This document shows positions 1 through 6,138 of a stretch of DNA of 9,959 bases, piece after piece. The position numbers were made by a program, and so were the translations under genes. The notes below the pieces were generated by a model. That model saw only the letters and a program-made list of their open reading frames with translations, was not told where the DNA came from and did not search any database. The stretch is from positions 1 through 9,959 of the forward strand of contig JANNGZ010000336.1 in NCBI GenBank assembly GCA_031404155.1, read 5' to 3'. The first letter of the stretch is position 1. Each line of letters opens with the position of its first letter. This DNA is from JANNGZ01 sp031404155 (lineage in GTDB: Bacteria > Pseudomonadota > Gammaproteobacteria > Burkholderiales > Burkholderiaceae_C).

Positions 1-134
1 TCGACGCGGTGGTGGTCGACGCGGCGGGCCAGCTGCACGCCTCCTCGGGGCTGCTCAGCGCGGTGCGCACGGTCAAGAACGAAGCCGCCGCGACGGGTCG
101 GAGAACCCTGCAGCCGGCGGTCCAGCAAGCGTAG
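1..134 (+). CDS. 3' end of an upstream gene; possibly ApbE-like FAD:protein FMN transferase C-terminus
   Basis: The frame whose codons begin at base 3 is open from the left edge and stops at TAG 132-134, giving 43 residues that begin DAVVVDAAGQLHASSGLL. It has the same strong G/C third-position preference as the genes that follow, and it ends only 23 bases before the next start, so it is probably the previous gene of the same operon. The pattern of hydrophobic strand, small turn, 'G-x-x-H-A-S-x-G-L' and a basic tail resembles the C-terminal end of ApbE flavin transferases, in which a variable strand and a 'dG...sxG' turn close the protein. From memory, ApbE genes do occur near DUF4266/DUF3570 genes. 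Both points are inference from a short tail, and the catalytic part lies outside the window. An unrelated exported protein is possible. Confidence 0.45.
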   Translation, partial: DAVVVDAAGQLHASSGLLSAVRTVKNEAAATGRRTLQPAVQQA

Positions 135-141
135 CGATTCA

Positions 142-149
142 AAGGGGAG
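142..149 (+). promoter_or_regulatory. Shine-Dalgarno site of the large HzsA-related lipoprotein gene
   Basis: AAGGGGAG lies eight bases upstream of ATG 158. Its position favours ATG 158 over GTG 149, which would overlap the site itself, and over the in-frame ATGs at 179 and 200. No convincing -35/-10 pair is visible in the 23 bases between the upstream stop and this start, which fits read-through transcription from upstream. Confidence 0.7.
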
Positions 150-157
150 TGATCATC

Positions 158-3100
158 ATGAGATTCAACAGATCGGGGATGGATGGGTCCAGGTGGGTAA
201 TGCTTGCGGCATTGCTCGTCGCCGGGCTGGCGGGGTGTTCGAGGAACGGCGACACCGCGTCGACCGTGACCGTGCAGGGCGACGTGCCGATTGCGTATGT
301 GATGCGCGCCAGCGCCCTGGGCGCCAACCCGACCAACGGCGCGCCCACCGCGCCGGGGGGGGATTTGATGATCCGCGAGAAGAGCTCGCCGAGTGCGCCC
401 CAGCACAACATCAGTGCACGCTTCACCCAAGGCGTGGGCGACGCGTCGGACCCCGAGGTGTCCTTCGACGGCAAGAAGATCGTGTTTGCGATGCGCTGCC
501 CCACCAGCAACACCGCCACCGTCGACGGTGCCCCGGCCTGCACCGGGCGCTGGAACATCTGGGAGTACGACATGACCGCCGGTGGTTTCACCGGCGGCAG
601 CTTCCGGCGCATCACCGCGTCGGCCGAGCATGACGATGTCGACCCGGCCTACCTGCCGGCCGGCCGCGGCTTCGTGTTTTCGTCCAACCGCCAGACCCAG
701 TCGCGCACCCAGGCTCTGGGCCAGACCTACTACGCGCTGGACGAATACGAGCGCGAGCGGGTGTTCAACCTGCACACGATGACCGACACCGGCATCAACA
801 TCCAGCAGATCTCGTTCAACCAGAGCCACGACCGCAACCCGGTGGTACGGCCCAACGGCGACATCATGTTCTCGCGCTGGGAGCATGTGGGCGACCGCAA
901 CCGTTTTGCGATCTTCCGCGTCAAGCCCGACGGCACCGACATGTTCGTGCTCTACGGCGCGCAGAGCCCGGGCAACAGCTTCCTGCACCCGCGCGACATG
1001 GACCCGAACGGTCCCTACCGCGGCCAGGTGTCCTCCTCGCTGATGTCCTTGTCGGGCACGCGTGAAGGCGGCGCGCTGATGTTGATCGACGCGGCGCGTT
1101 ATTCCGAGCACAACACCCCGGCCAACAGCACCGTGCCGGCGCAGGGCGGGCAACGCCAGATCACCGAACGCGAACTCGCCGCCGAACGCGGCCTGTCGCT
1201 GTTCGGCCGCGTGACCACCCCGTACCCGCTGTGGGACGGCAGCAACCGCGTGCTGGTGGCCTACCGGCCTTGCGAGGTTGCGCGCGACGGCGTGGTGGTG
1301 GCCTGCGCCACGCTCACGCCCGAGGAAGTGACCCGCCTCTCCAACCGCGAGCGACTGATGGCCGACGCCGCGGCCGACCCGCTGCAGGACAACGTGCCGC
1401 CGCCCTATGCGATCTACATGTTCAACCCGGTGGACCAGACCTGGCTCAACGTGGCCGCGCCGCCGGCGGGTTTCATGTACACCGACCCGGTGGCGCTGCA
1501 ACCGCGCGCCGAGCCGAACGCCACCGACCCGACCAGTGTGGACGCCGGCCTCGCCGCACAGGGCATGGCCTTGATCGAAGTGCGCAGCGTCTACGACACC
1601 GACGGCCTGCAACGCATGGGCGAGACGATGCTCGCGGCCGCCGACCGGCCCGCCGGCTGCGCCAGCGGCATCGCGCTGAAGGCGCCCATCGATGCCATGG
1701 ACACGCGCACCATGGTGGCCGACCTGGCGCGCATGAAAGACCCCGCCGACCCGGCCTACCACTGCGCTCCGGCGCGCTTCGTTCGCGCCACCCGCGCGGT
1801 GGCCCCGCGCTCGAACACCATGGGCATGCGCGAGGCGATCGGCGAGACCGAATTCGAACCGCAGCAGATCCTGGGCTACGCGCCGATCGAGCCCGACGGT
1901 TCGTTCAAGCTGCTGGTGCCGGCGGACACGCCGCTCGCGCTCGCGGTGCTGGACGGCCAGGGCCGTGGCATCCAGACGCACCTGAACTGGATCCAGGTGC
2001 GCCCCGGCGAGCGCCGCACCTGCGACGGCTGCCACAGCCCGCGCCGCGGCGCCGCATTGAATGCCGGCACGGTGGTCAACGGCATGCCCGCGGCTCTGCG
2101 CCCGGCGCTGGCCGGTGCACACCAGTCGGGCGAGACGATGGCCTCGCTGCGTACCCGCCTGGACCCGGCGGCGCTGAGGCTGATCAGCGACATGGTCTAC
2201 AGCGACCCCTGGGCCGATACCACCCGCCCCGGCATCACCGCGCGGGCGCCGATCTCGGTGCGCTACAGCGGCAATGCCAGCGCGGCCGACGACCTGGCCA
2301 CGCCCGCGCCGGTGAACGGCATCATCAACTACGCCGACCATATCGCGCCCTTGTGGACCCGAGCGCGCGGCACGGCCGGCGCCAACACCTGCACCAGCTG
2401 CCACAGCGACACGGTCAAGCTCGACCTGCGCGCCACCATCGCCGGCACCGGGCGGCTGCTGTCGTACGAGGAACTGCTGGTCGGCGACCCGGTGATCGAC
2501 GCCGCCACCGGCCAGCCGGTGACCCGCATCGAAGACGGCGTGCCGGTGATCGTCCGCGGCGCGGCGCTGGTGGAGACGATGTCGGGCAACGCCGGCGGCT
2601 TGGCGCGCAAGAGCCGGCTCACCGAAATCATGTTCGGCGAGACGCTGCTCGCGGGCACCGCGGCACGCACCACGCACCCCAACCCGCCGGCCGGCGCGCC
2701 GAACCACGCCACGATGTTGAACGCGGCCGAGAAGCGCCTGATCACCGAGTGGATGGACCTCGGCGGCCAGTACTTCAATGACCCGTCCAGCAGCGCCAGC
2801 CCGGTGCGCGCCGTGGCCACGCTGACCCAGGCCGGCTTCGAGGCGCGGGTGATGCCGGTGCTGAACGCCAGCTGCGTGGGCTGCCACCAGCCCACCGGCA
2901 ACTCCGGCGCTGGTGGACCCAATGGCGGCACCGGCACCAGCTACTTGCGCAACCGCTTCGTGCTCACCGGCGACCCCTCGGGCGACTTCAACGTCACGCT
3001 GACGATGATCTCCAGCACCTGCAACGCGGCGTCGAATCCGCTGTTGCTCAAGCCGTCCAGCGTGCCGCACCCGGCCGGCGCCACGGCGCAGGCCACCGCG

Positions 3101-3172
3101 GTGCTGCCCGCCGGCAGCGCCGGCTTCAACGCGATCGCGAGCTGGATCACCACCGGCTGCCCGACACCATGA
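158..3172 (+). CDS. HzsA-related multihaem lipoprotein with PD40-like propeller and three CXXCH motifs
   Basis: This 1004-residue protein starts with a lipoprotein signal whose lipobox LAGC puts the acylated cysteine at residue 27. Residues roughly 85-330 contain WD40/TolB (PD40)-like blades: 'SDPEVSFDGKKIVFA', 'DDVDPAYLPAGRGFVFSSNR' and 'RNPVVRPNGDIMFSRWE'. Around residues 562-630 is a segment resembling the middle domain of hydrazine synthase alpha: 'GYAPIEPDGSFKLLVPADTP' followed by 'PGERRTCDGCH'. Three CXXCH sites are visible: CDGCH 622-626, CTSCH 745-749 and CVGCH 906-910. The last lies in a cytochrome-like C-terminal domain ending in 'WITTGC'. Additional cysteines in the propeller and tail could form disulfides. 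Such HzsA-related proteins occur in many bacteria without anammox, so hydrazine synthesis should not be assumed; the likely role is an envelope electron carrier or redox enzyme. It overlaps the next gene by ATGA. A G8 tract lies at 355-362. The start is ATG 158 because of the Shine-Dalgarno site; GTG 149 would add three residues. Confidence 0.9.
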   Translation: MRFNRSGMDGSRWVMLAALLVAGLAGCSRNGDTASTVTVQGDVPIAYVMRASALGANPTNGAPTAPGGDLMIREKSSPSAPQHNISARFTQGVGDASDPEVSFDGKKIVFAMRCPTSNTATVDGAPACTGRWNIWEYDMTAGGFTGGSFRRITASAEHDDVDPAYLPAGRGFVFSSNRQTQSRTQALGQTYYALDEYERERVFNLHTMTDTGINIQQISFNQSHDRNPVVRPNGDIMFSRWEHVGDRNRFAIFRVKPDGTDMFVLYGAQSPGNSFLHPRDMDPNGPYRGQVSSSLMSLSGTREGGALMLIDAARYSEHNTPANSTVPAQGGQRQITERELAAERGLSLFGRVTTPYPLWDGSNRVLVAYRPCEVARDGVVVACATLTPEEVTRLSNRERLMADAAADPLQDNVPPPYAIYMFNPVDQTWLNVAAPPAGFMYTDPVALQPRAEPNATDPTSVDAGLAAQGMALIEVRSVYDTDGLQRMGETMLAAADRPAGCASGIALKAPIDAMDTRTMVADLARMKDPADPAYHCAPARFVRATRAVAPRSNTMGMREAIGETEFEPQQILGYAPIEPDGSFKLLVPADTPLALAVLDGQGRGIQTHLNWIQVRPGERRTCDGCHSPRRGAALNAGTVVNGMPAALRPALAGAHQSGETMASLRTRLDPAALRLISDMVYSDPWADTTRPGITARAPISVRYSGNASAADDLATPAPVNGIINYADHIAPLWTRARGTAGANTCTSCHSDTVKLDLRATIAGTGRLLSYEELLVGDPVIDAATGQPVTRIEDGVPVIVRGAALVETMSGNAGGLARKSRLTEIMFGETLLAGTAARTTHPNPPAGAPNHATMLNAAEKRLITEWMDLGGQYFNDPSSSASPVRAVATLTQAGFEARVMPVLNASCVGCHQPTGNSGAGGPNGGTGTSYLRNRFVLTGDPSGDFNVTLTMISSTCNAASNPLLLKPSSVPHPAGATAQATAVLPAGSAGFNAIASWITTGCPTP

Positions 3173-3795
3173 GCAAACGCCGGCGCCTGCAACTCTTCTG
3201 GGCCGCCACCGCGATGGTGGTGGTGGCCTCGCTGGCCGGTTGCGGCGGGGCTGAGTCCAACCCCTTCGGCAACCCGGCGACGGTGGTGAACCCGCCGGGC
3301 ACTGGCGGGCAGAGGCTCTCCTTCGTCTACTTCCAGAAGTGCATCAACCCGATCCTGCTGGCGCAGCTCACGGTCAACCAGAACGGTGTCATCTCAACCA
3401 ACAGCTGCGCCGCGTCGGGCTGCCATGACAACATCAACGGCACCGGCGGCGCGCTGCGCGTGGTGCCCGGCGCCACCGACGTGAACCTCGCCGACCCGGC
3501 GAACACGCCCGAGGTGATGCGCATGAGCGACATGTACAAGAACTTCTATTCGTCGCAAGGCGCCACGCTGATCGGCTCGCCGGTGCAAAGCCGCCTGCTC
3601 ACCAAGCCGCTGGTGCAAGGTGTGCTGCACGGCGGCGGCCTGATCTTCGACAACCCGCAGGACCCGAACGTGCGCCGCATGCAGTACTGGATCGGGCGCC
3701 CGATGCCGCAGGGGCAGGACGAATTCAGCATCACCGCGAGCAACAGCATGTTCACGCCGCCCGACCCGGCACTCGGTGCATGCAACGAACAATGA
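3169..3795 (+). CDS. Small lipoprotein with a CX4CH putative haem-binding motif
   Basis: The protein has 208 residues. Its N-terminus has a basic region, a hydrophobic stretch and lipobox LAGC, with the acylated cysteine at residue 25. After a short Gly/Pro linker comes 'FVYFQKCINPILLAQL', resembling the 'F...v.PIL...C..CH' start of cytochrome-c-like domains. The cysteines are at residues 80 and 85 with His86 (CAASGCH), a CX4CH spacing rather than CX2CH. CX4CH sites do bind haem covalently in some multihaem cytochromes, such as Desulfovibrio cytochrome c3, so a haem is plausible but unproven. A C-terminal 'YWIGRPMPQGQDEF' offers a methionine that could be a distal ligand. The start overlaps the previous stop as ATGA, so translation is probably coupled. 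The close linkage suggests it partners the preceding HzsA-related protein at a membrane surface. I do not recognise a named family. Confidence 0.87.
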   Translation: MSKRRRLQLFWAATAMVVVASLAGCGGAESNPFGNPATVVNPPGTGGQRLSFVYFQKCINPILLAQLTVNQNGVISTNSCAASGCHDNINGTGGALRVVPGATDVNLADPANTPEVMRMSDMYKNFYSSQGATLIGSPVQSRLLTKPLVQGVLHGGGLIFDNPQDPNVRRMQYWIGRPMPQGQDEFSITASNSMFTPPDPALGACNEQ

Positions 3796-4613
3796 GACTG
3801 CGCCGACCGATGACTTGGGGTTTCGATTCGCTGCGCGTTCTGTCTCTTGCAGCAGGACTGGCTTGTGTCGCCGCGCTGCCCACCGCGCAAGCCGCCGGCG
3901 CGCCGACCAGCGAGCGCTTGCAGGTGGCCGACCCCTTCCTGGAAATGCGCACCGGCCCCGGCCGCGGCTACCCGGTGTTCCATGTCGCCGCACGCAGCGA
4001 GTGGATCGTGATCGAACTGCGCCACACCGACTGGTACAAGGTCCGCATCGAGCCCGAGGCCGGTGTGGCGAAGGACGGCGCGAAGAACGGCGGCAAGGAA
4101 GGCTGGGTGCACCGCAGCCAGCTGCAAACCACGCTCACCGAAGCCGGTGGGCAGAAGAGCTTTCGCGAGGTCGCGATCGACGACTACCTGAACCGCCGAG
4201 TGGAGCTCGGCGGCGGCTGGGGCCGCTTCAAGTCCGAGCCGATGTTGAAGCTCTGGGCCGGCTACCGGCTGTCGGAAACGCTGAGCGCCGAAGCCACCTT
4301 CGGCCAGGTGCAGGGCCTGTTTTCCGGCACCGACTTCTGGCACCTGAACCTGCAGCTTGAGCCCTGGTCCGACAAACGCCTGTCGCCCTTCATCGGCATC
4401 GGCTTCGGCAAGTTCCGCAACATCCCGAACTCGAGCCTGGTCGGCGCCGCGACCACCAACGCCAAACTCGCCGACGCCACGATCGGCCTGCGCTACCACG
4501 TCAGCGAGCGTTTTGTGCTGCGCGCCGACTACACGCTCTACACCTCCTTCGTGGCCGACACCCGCTCGCTCGAGTACCGCGCGGTCACCGCCGGCATCGG
4601 CTTCTTTTTCTGA
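3792..4613 (+). CDS. SH3-like domain plus outer-membrane beta-barrel protein
   Basis: With ATG 3792, which overlaps the previous stop as ATGA, the protein has 273 residues. An upstream in-frame ATG at 3780 would add four residues, and one at 3810 would remove six. No strong Shine-Dalgarno site is visible, so coupling to the upstream gene is likely. Residues 1-34 form a signal peptide ending AQA. Residues about 41-112 resemble a bacterial SH3 domain ('FLEMRTGPGRGYPVF', 'DTDWY'-like 'HTDWYKVRIE', then 'EGWVHRSQL'). From about 120 to the end, alternating hydrophobic strands ('GYRLSETLSAEATFG', 'SPFIGIGFGKF', 'IGLRYHVSERFVLRADYTLY') end in Phe-Phe-Phe, as expected for a barrel inserted by the BAM complex. 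The length suits an eight-stranded barrel with a periplasmic SH3 domain that may contact peptidoglycan or a partner. The next gene encodes a second barrel, and the two may form a pair. Confidence 0.88.
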   Translation: MRLRRPMTWGFDSLRVLSLAAGLACVAALPTAQAAGAPTSERLQVADPFLEMRTGPGRGYPVFHVAARSEWIVIELRHTDWYKVRIEPEAGVAKDGAKNGGKEGWVHRSQLQTTLTEAGGQKSFREVAIDDYLNRRVELGGGWGRFKSEPMLKLWAGYRLSETLSAEATFGQVQGLFSGTDFWHLNLQLEPWSDKRLSPFIGIGFGKFRNIPNSSLVGAATTNAKLADATIGLRYHVSERFVLRADYTLYTSFVADTRSLEYRAVTAGIGFFF

Positions 4614-4633
4614 CCCGGACCCACAACAACACC

Positions 4634-5350
4634 ATGCGTGCAATACCCCGAGCTGTCCCTGCACCCCGCCGCTGGCGGCGCGCTCTGGCCTTGAGCACGC
4701 TGGCCCTGGCCGCGCCCTTGGCAGTACAGGCGCAAACCCAAACACCAACGCCGCCCGCGCCGCCCGCTGCGCCGGCGCAACCCCAACCCAACGCCAACGA
4801 GCAGGTGGTGGTGCCCAAGGTCGAGCGCCGCGATGTAAAGCTGCCGCGCTTCGCGTCCAAGGACATCGAGCTGAGCGCCTTTGCCGGCACCTACGCGACC
4901 GAAAATTTCGGCGCCAACCCGGTGGTCGGCCTGCGCCTGGGCTACCACCTCACCGAGGATTTCTTTGTGCAAGCCTCGTATGGGCAGACCCGGGTGAGCG
5001 ACGACGCGTTCCGCCAGATCCTGCCCTCGGGCGTGTTCCCGACGTCCAAGCAAACCTTGAAGTACGCCAACCTCTCGGTCGGCTTCAACGTGTTGCCGGG
5101 TGAGGTCTTCATCGGCCGCAACAACGCACGGGCGTCGCAGCTGTACCTGCTCGGCGGCATCGGCAGCACCACGCTGGTGGACCAGCGCCGCCAGACGATC
5201 AACTTCGGCGCCGGGCTGCGTGTCTACCTGGCCGAGCGCTGGTCGGTGCAGCTGGACATGCGCGACCACATCTTCTCGCTCGACATCCTGGGCAAACGCC
5301 AGAGCACGCAAAACCTCGAGCTCACCGGCGGCCTGAGCTACTTCTTCTAA
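4634..5350 (+). CDS. Outer-membrane beta-barrel domain protein of the myxobacterial-plus type
   Basis: The protein has 238 residues. A signal peptide with an Arg-rich n-region ends at about residue 33 (VQA), followed by a Pro/Ala/Gln linker to about residue 57. The rest is a beta-barrel ending in 'GGLSYFF', with a terminal Phe. Several stretches match what I recall of the outer-membrane beta-barrel family TIGR04565 (first built from Myxococcus and some Proteobacteria): 'VVVPKVERRDVKLPRF', 'GLRLGYHLTEDFFVQASYG', 'SVGFNVLPGEVFIGRN', 'YLLGGIGSTTLV', 'NFGAGLRVYL' and 'DMRDHIFSLDILG'. The name is from memory and should be confirmed by profile search. It lies 20 bases after the SH3-barrel gene with no clear ribosome site, so it is probably expressed with it. 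The exact biological role of the family is unknown to me; an anchor or pore at the outer membrane is an inference. Confidence 0.9.
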   Translation: MRAIPRAVPAPRRWRRALALSTLALAAPLAVQAQTQTPTPPAPPAAPAQPQPNANEQVVVPKVERRDVKLPRFASKDIELSAFAGTYATENFGANPVVGLRLGYHLTEDFFVQASYGQTRVSDDAFRQILPSGVFPTSKQTLKYANLSVGFNVLPGEVFIGRNNARASQLYLLGGIGSTTLVDQRRQTINFGAGLRVYLAERWSVQLDMRDHIFSLDILGKRQSTQNLELTGGLSYFF

Positions 5351-5353
5351 AGG
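5349..5353 (+). promoter_or_regulatory. Shine-Dalgarno site for the TlpA-like gene
   Basis: AAAGG overlaps the stop codon of the preceding barrel gene and lies six bases before ATG 5360, which supports that start for the thioredoxin-like protein. Confidence 0.55.
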
Positions 5354-5359
5354 CACTCG

Positions 5360-5884
5360 ATGACGATCACGCATCTTGCAAGGTCGGCGGCACGCGGCAC
5401 CCGCTGGGTCCTCGCCACGGCCTTCACCTCTCTGGCCCTGATCGCCTCCGCGGCGGTGGCCCCGTCGGCACTGGCGCCCGACTTCACGCTGAAGACCGCC
5501 GACGGCCAGAACCTGCGCCTGAACGAAATGCGCGGTCAGGTGGTGATGGTGAACTTCTGGGCCACCTGGTGCGGGCCCTGCCGCGTGGAGATGCCGCACC
5601 TGGCCAGGCTCTATGACAAGTACCGCTCCTCGGGTTTCACGCTGCTGGCGGTGAACGTCGACGACGACCCGCGCACCGGCGCCGGTGCTGCCGCGAAGAT
5701 GGGCCTGAAGTTCCCGGTGCTGCTCGACGTCGACAAAAGGGTGGTGCGCCAGTACGACCTCGGCAGCATGCCGGCCACGGTGCTGATCGACCGCGACGGC
5801 CGGGTGCGTTACCTGCACCGCGGCTACCGCGACGGTTATGAAGCCACCTACGAGAGCCAGCTGCGCGAGCTGCTCAAGGAATGA
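5360..5884 (+). CDS. TlpA/ResA-like periplasmic thiol-disulfide oxidoreductase
   Basis: The protein has 174 residues. It has an N-terminal signal or anchor segment (hydrophobic about 16-34, 'LATAFTSLALIASAAVA') and then a complete thioredoxin fold of the TlpA/ResA/AhpC-TSA type. Visible elements are 'PDFTLKTADGQNLRL', 'RGQVVMVNFWATWCGPC' with the redox pair Cys71 and Cys74 (WCGPC), 'MPHLARLY', and the cis-proline loop 'GSMPATVLIDRDG' with Pro138. Relatives of this family keep periplasmic cysteines reduced, for example for cytochrome c maturation (CcmG, ResA) or metal-site assembly. Neighbours carrying CXXCH, CX4CH and a Cys-Gly-Cys tail are obvious candidate substrates; this is inference from context. 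Its stop overlaps the start of the DUF4266 gene (ATGA). The length is normal for the family and nothing is missing. Confidence 0.93.
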   Translation: MTITHLARSAARGTRWVLATAFTSLALIASAAVAPSALAPDFTLKTADGQNLRLNEMRGQVVMVNFWATWCGPCRVEMPHLARLYDKYRSSGFTLLAVNVDDDPRTGAGAAAKMGLKFPVLLDVDKRVVRQYDLGSMPATVLIDRDGRVRYLHRGYRDGYEATYESQLRELLKE

Positions 5885-6138
5885 ACAAGACGATGCGTCA
5901 GATGAAACTTCGCTCTGTCGTGGTGCCCGCGGCCTTGGGGTTCGCGCTGCTCGGTTTGAGCGGCTGCGCGCCGATCGAGCCCTGGGTCAAGCCCTACGAG
6001 CGCGAGCGCCTCGCCGACCCGGTGATGAACACCTCGCGCGACCTGCTCGCCGCGCGCCACAGCCAGCATGTGCGCGATGTGCGCGAAGGCGCCCGCGGTG
6101 CCACCGCGGTGCAAGGGGGCGGCTGTGGCTGCAACTGA
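5881..6138 (+). CDS. DUF4266 lipoprotein with C-terminal GGGCGCN tail
   Basis: This is an 85-residue small lipoprotein. The lipobox LSGC puts the acylated cysteine at residue 29. Right after it comes 'PIEPWVKPYERERLADPVM', the hallmark region of DUF4266 as I know it. The C-terminus reads EGARGATAVQ followed by GGGCGCN, with Cys82 and Cys84 and a terminal Asn. A Gly-rich tail with Cys-Gly-Cys-Asn is typical of the family, and its function is not known to me. It could hold a metal, be a thiol relay with the upstream TlpA-like protein, or be a modification site. ATG 5881 overlaps the preceding stop (ATGA). An alternative ATG at 5893 is possible. The last codons also contain the ribosome site for the DUF3570 gene, so these two genes are probably translationally coupled. 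DUF4266 and DUF3570 genes are adjacent in many genomes. Confidence 0.92.
   Translation: MNKTMRQMKLRSVVVPAALGFALLGLSGCAPIEPWVKPYERERLADPVMNTSRDLLAARHSQHVRDVREGARGATAVQGGGCGCN
6113..6119 (+). promoter_or_regulatory. Shine-Dalgarno site for the DUF3570 gene inside the DUF4266 coding sequence
   Basis: AAGGGGG lies five bases before GTG 6125. The same bases encode the start of the Gly-rich tail of the DUF4266 lipoprotein. The site decides the DUF3570 start and places it 14 bases inside the upstream gene, in another frame. Confidence 0.65.

Noticed and set aside
1231..2781. Second + strand open frame of 516 codons inside the large lipoprotein gene
   Set aside because: It is an Arg/Ala/Gly-rich out-of-frame reading of a gene whose own frame holds the HzsA-like segment and the CXXCH motifs.
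158..3172. Reading the large lipoprotein as a true hydrazine synthase subunit
   Set aside because: There are no HzsB or HzsC-like genes in the window, the haem layout differs, and HzsA-related proteins are found in non-anammox bacteria.
3546..4748. Long open frame on the - strand (about 400 codons)
   Set aside because: It lies antisense to the CX4CH lipoprotein and the SH3-barrel gene, has no signal or motif, and reflects the GC bias.
4538..5818. Long open frame on the - strand (about 426 codons)
   Set aside because: It crosses three genes supported on the + strand (two barrels and the WCGPC thioredoxin) and shows no domain of its own.
6068..6124. Upstream extension of the DUF3570 frame to ATG 6068, with an apparent CXXC (MCAMC)
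   Set aside because: These codons are the DUF4266 gene read in another frame; there is no ribosome site before 6068, and a good one sits before GTG 6125, directly ahead of the signal peptide.
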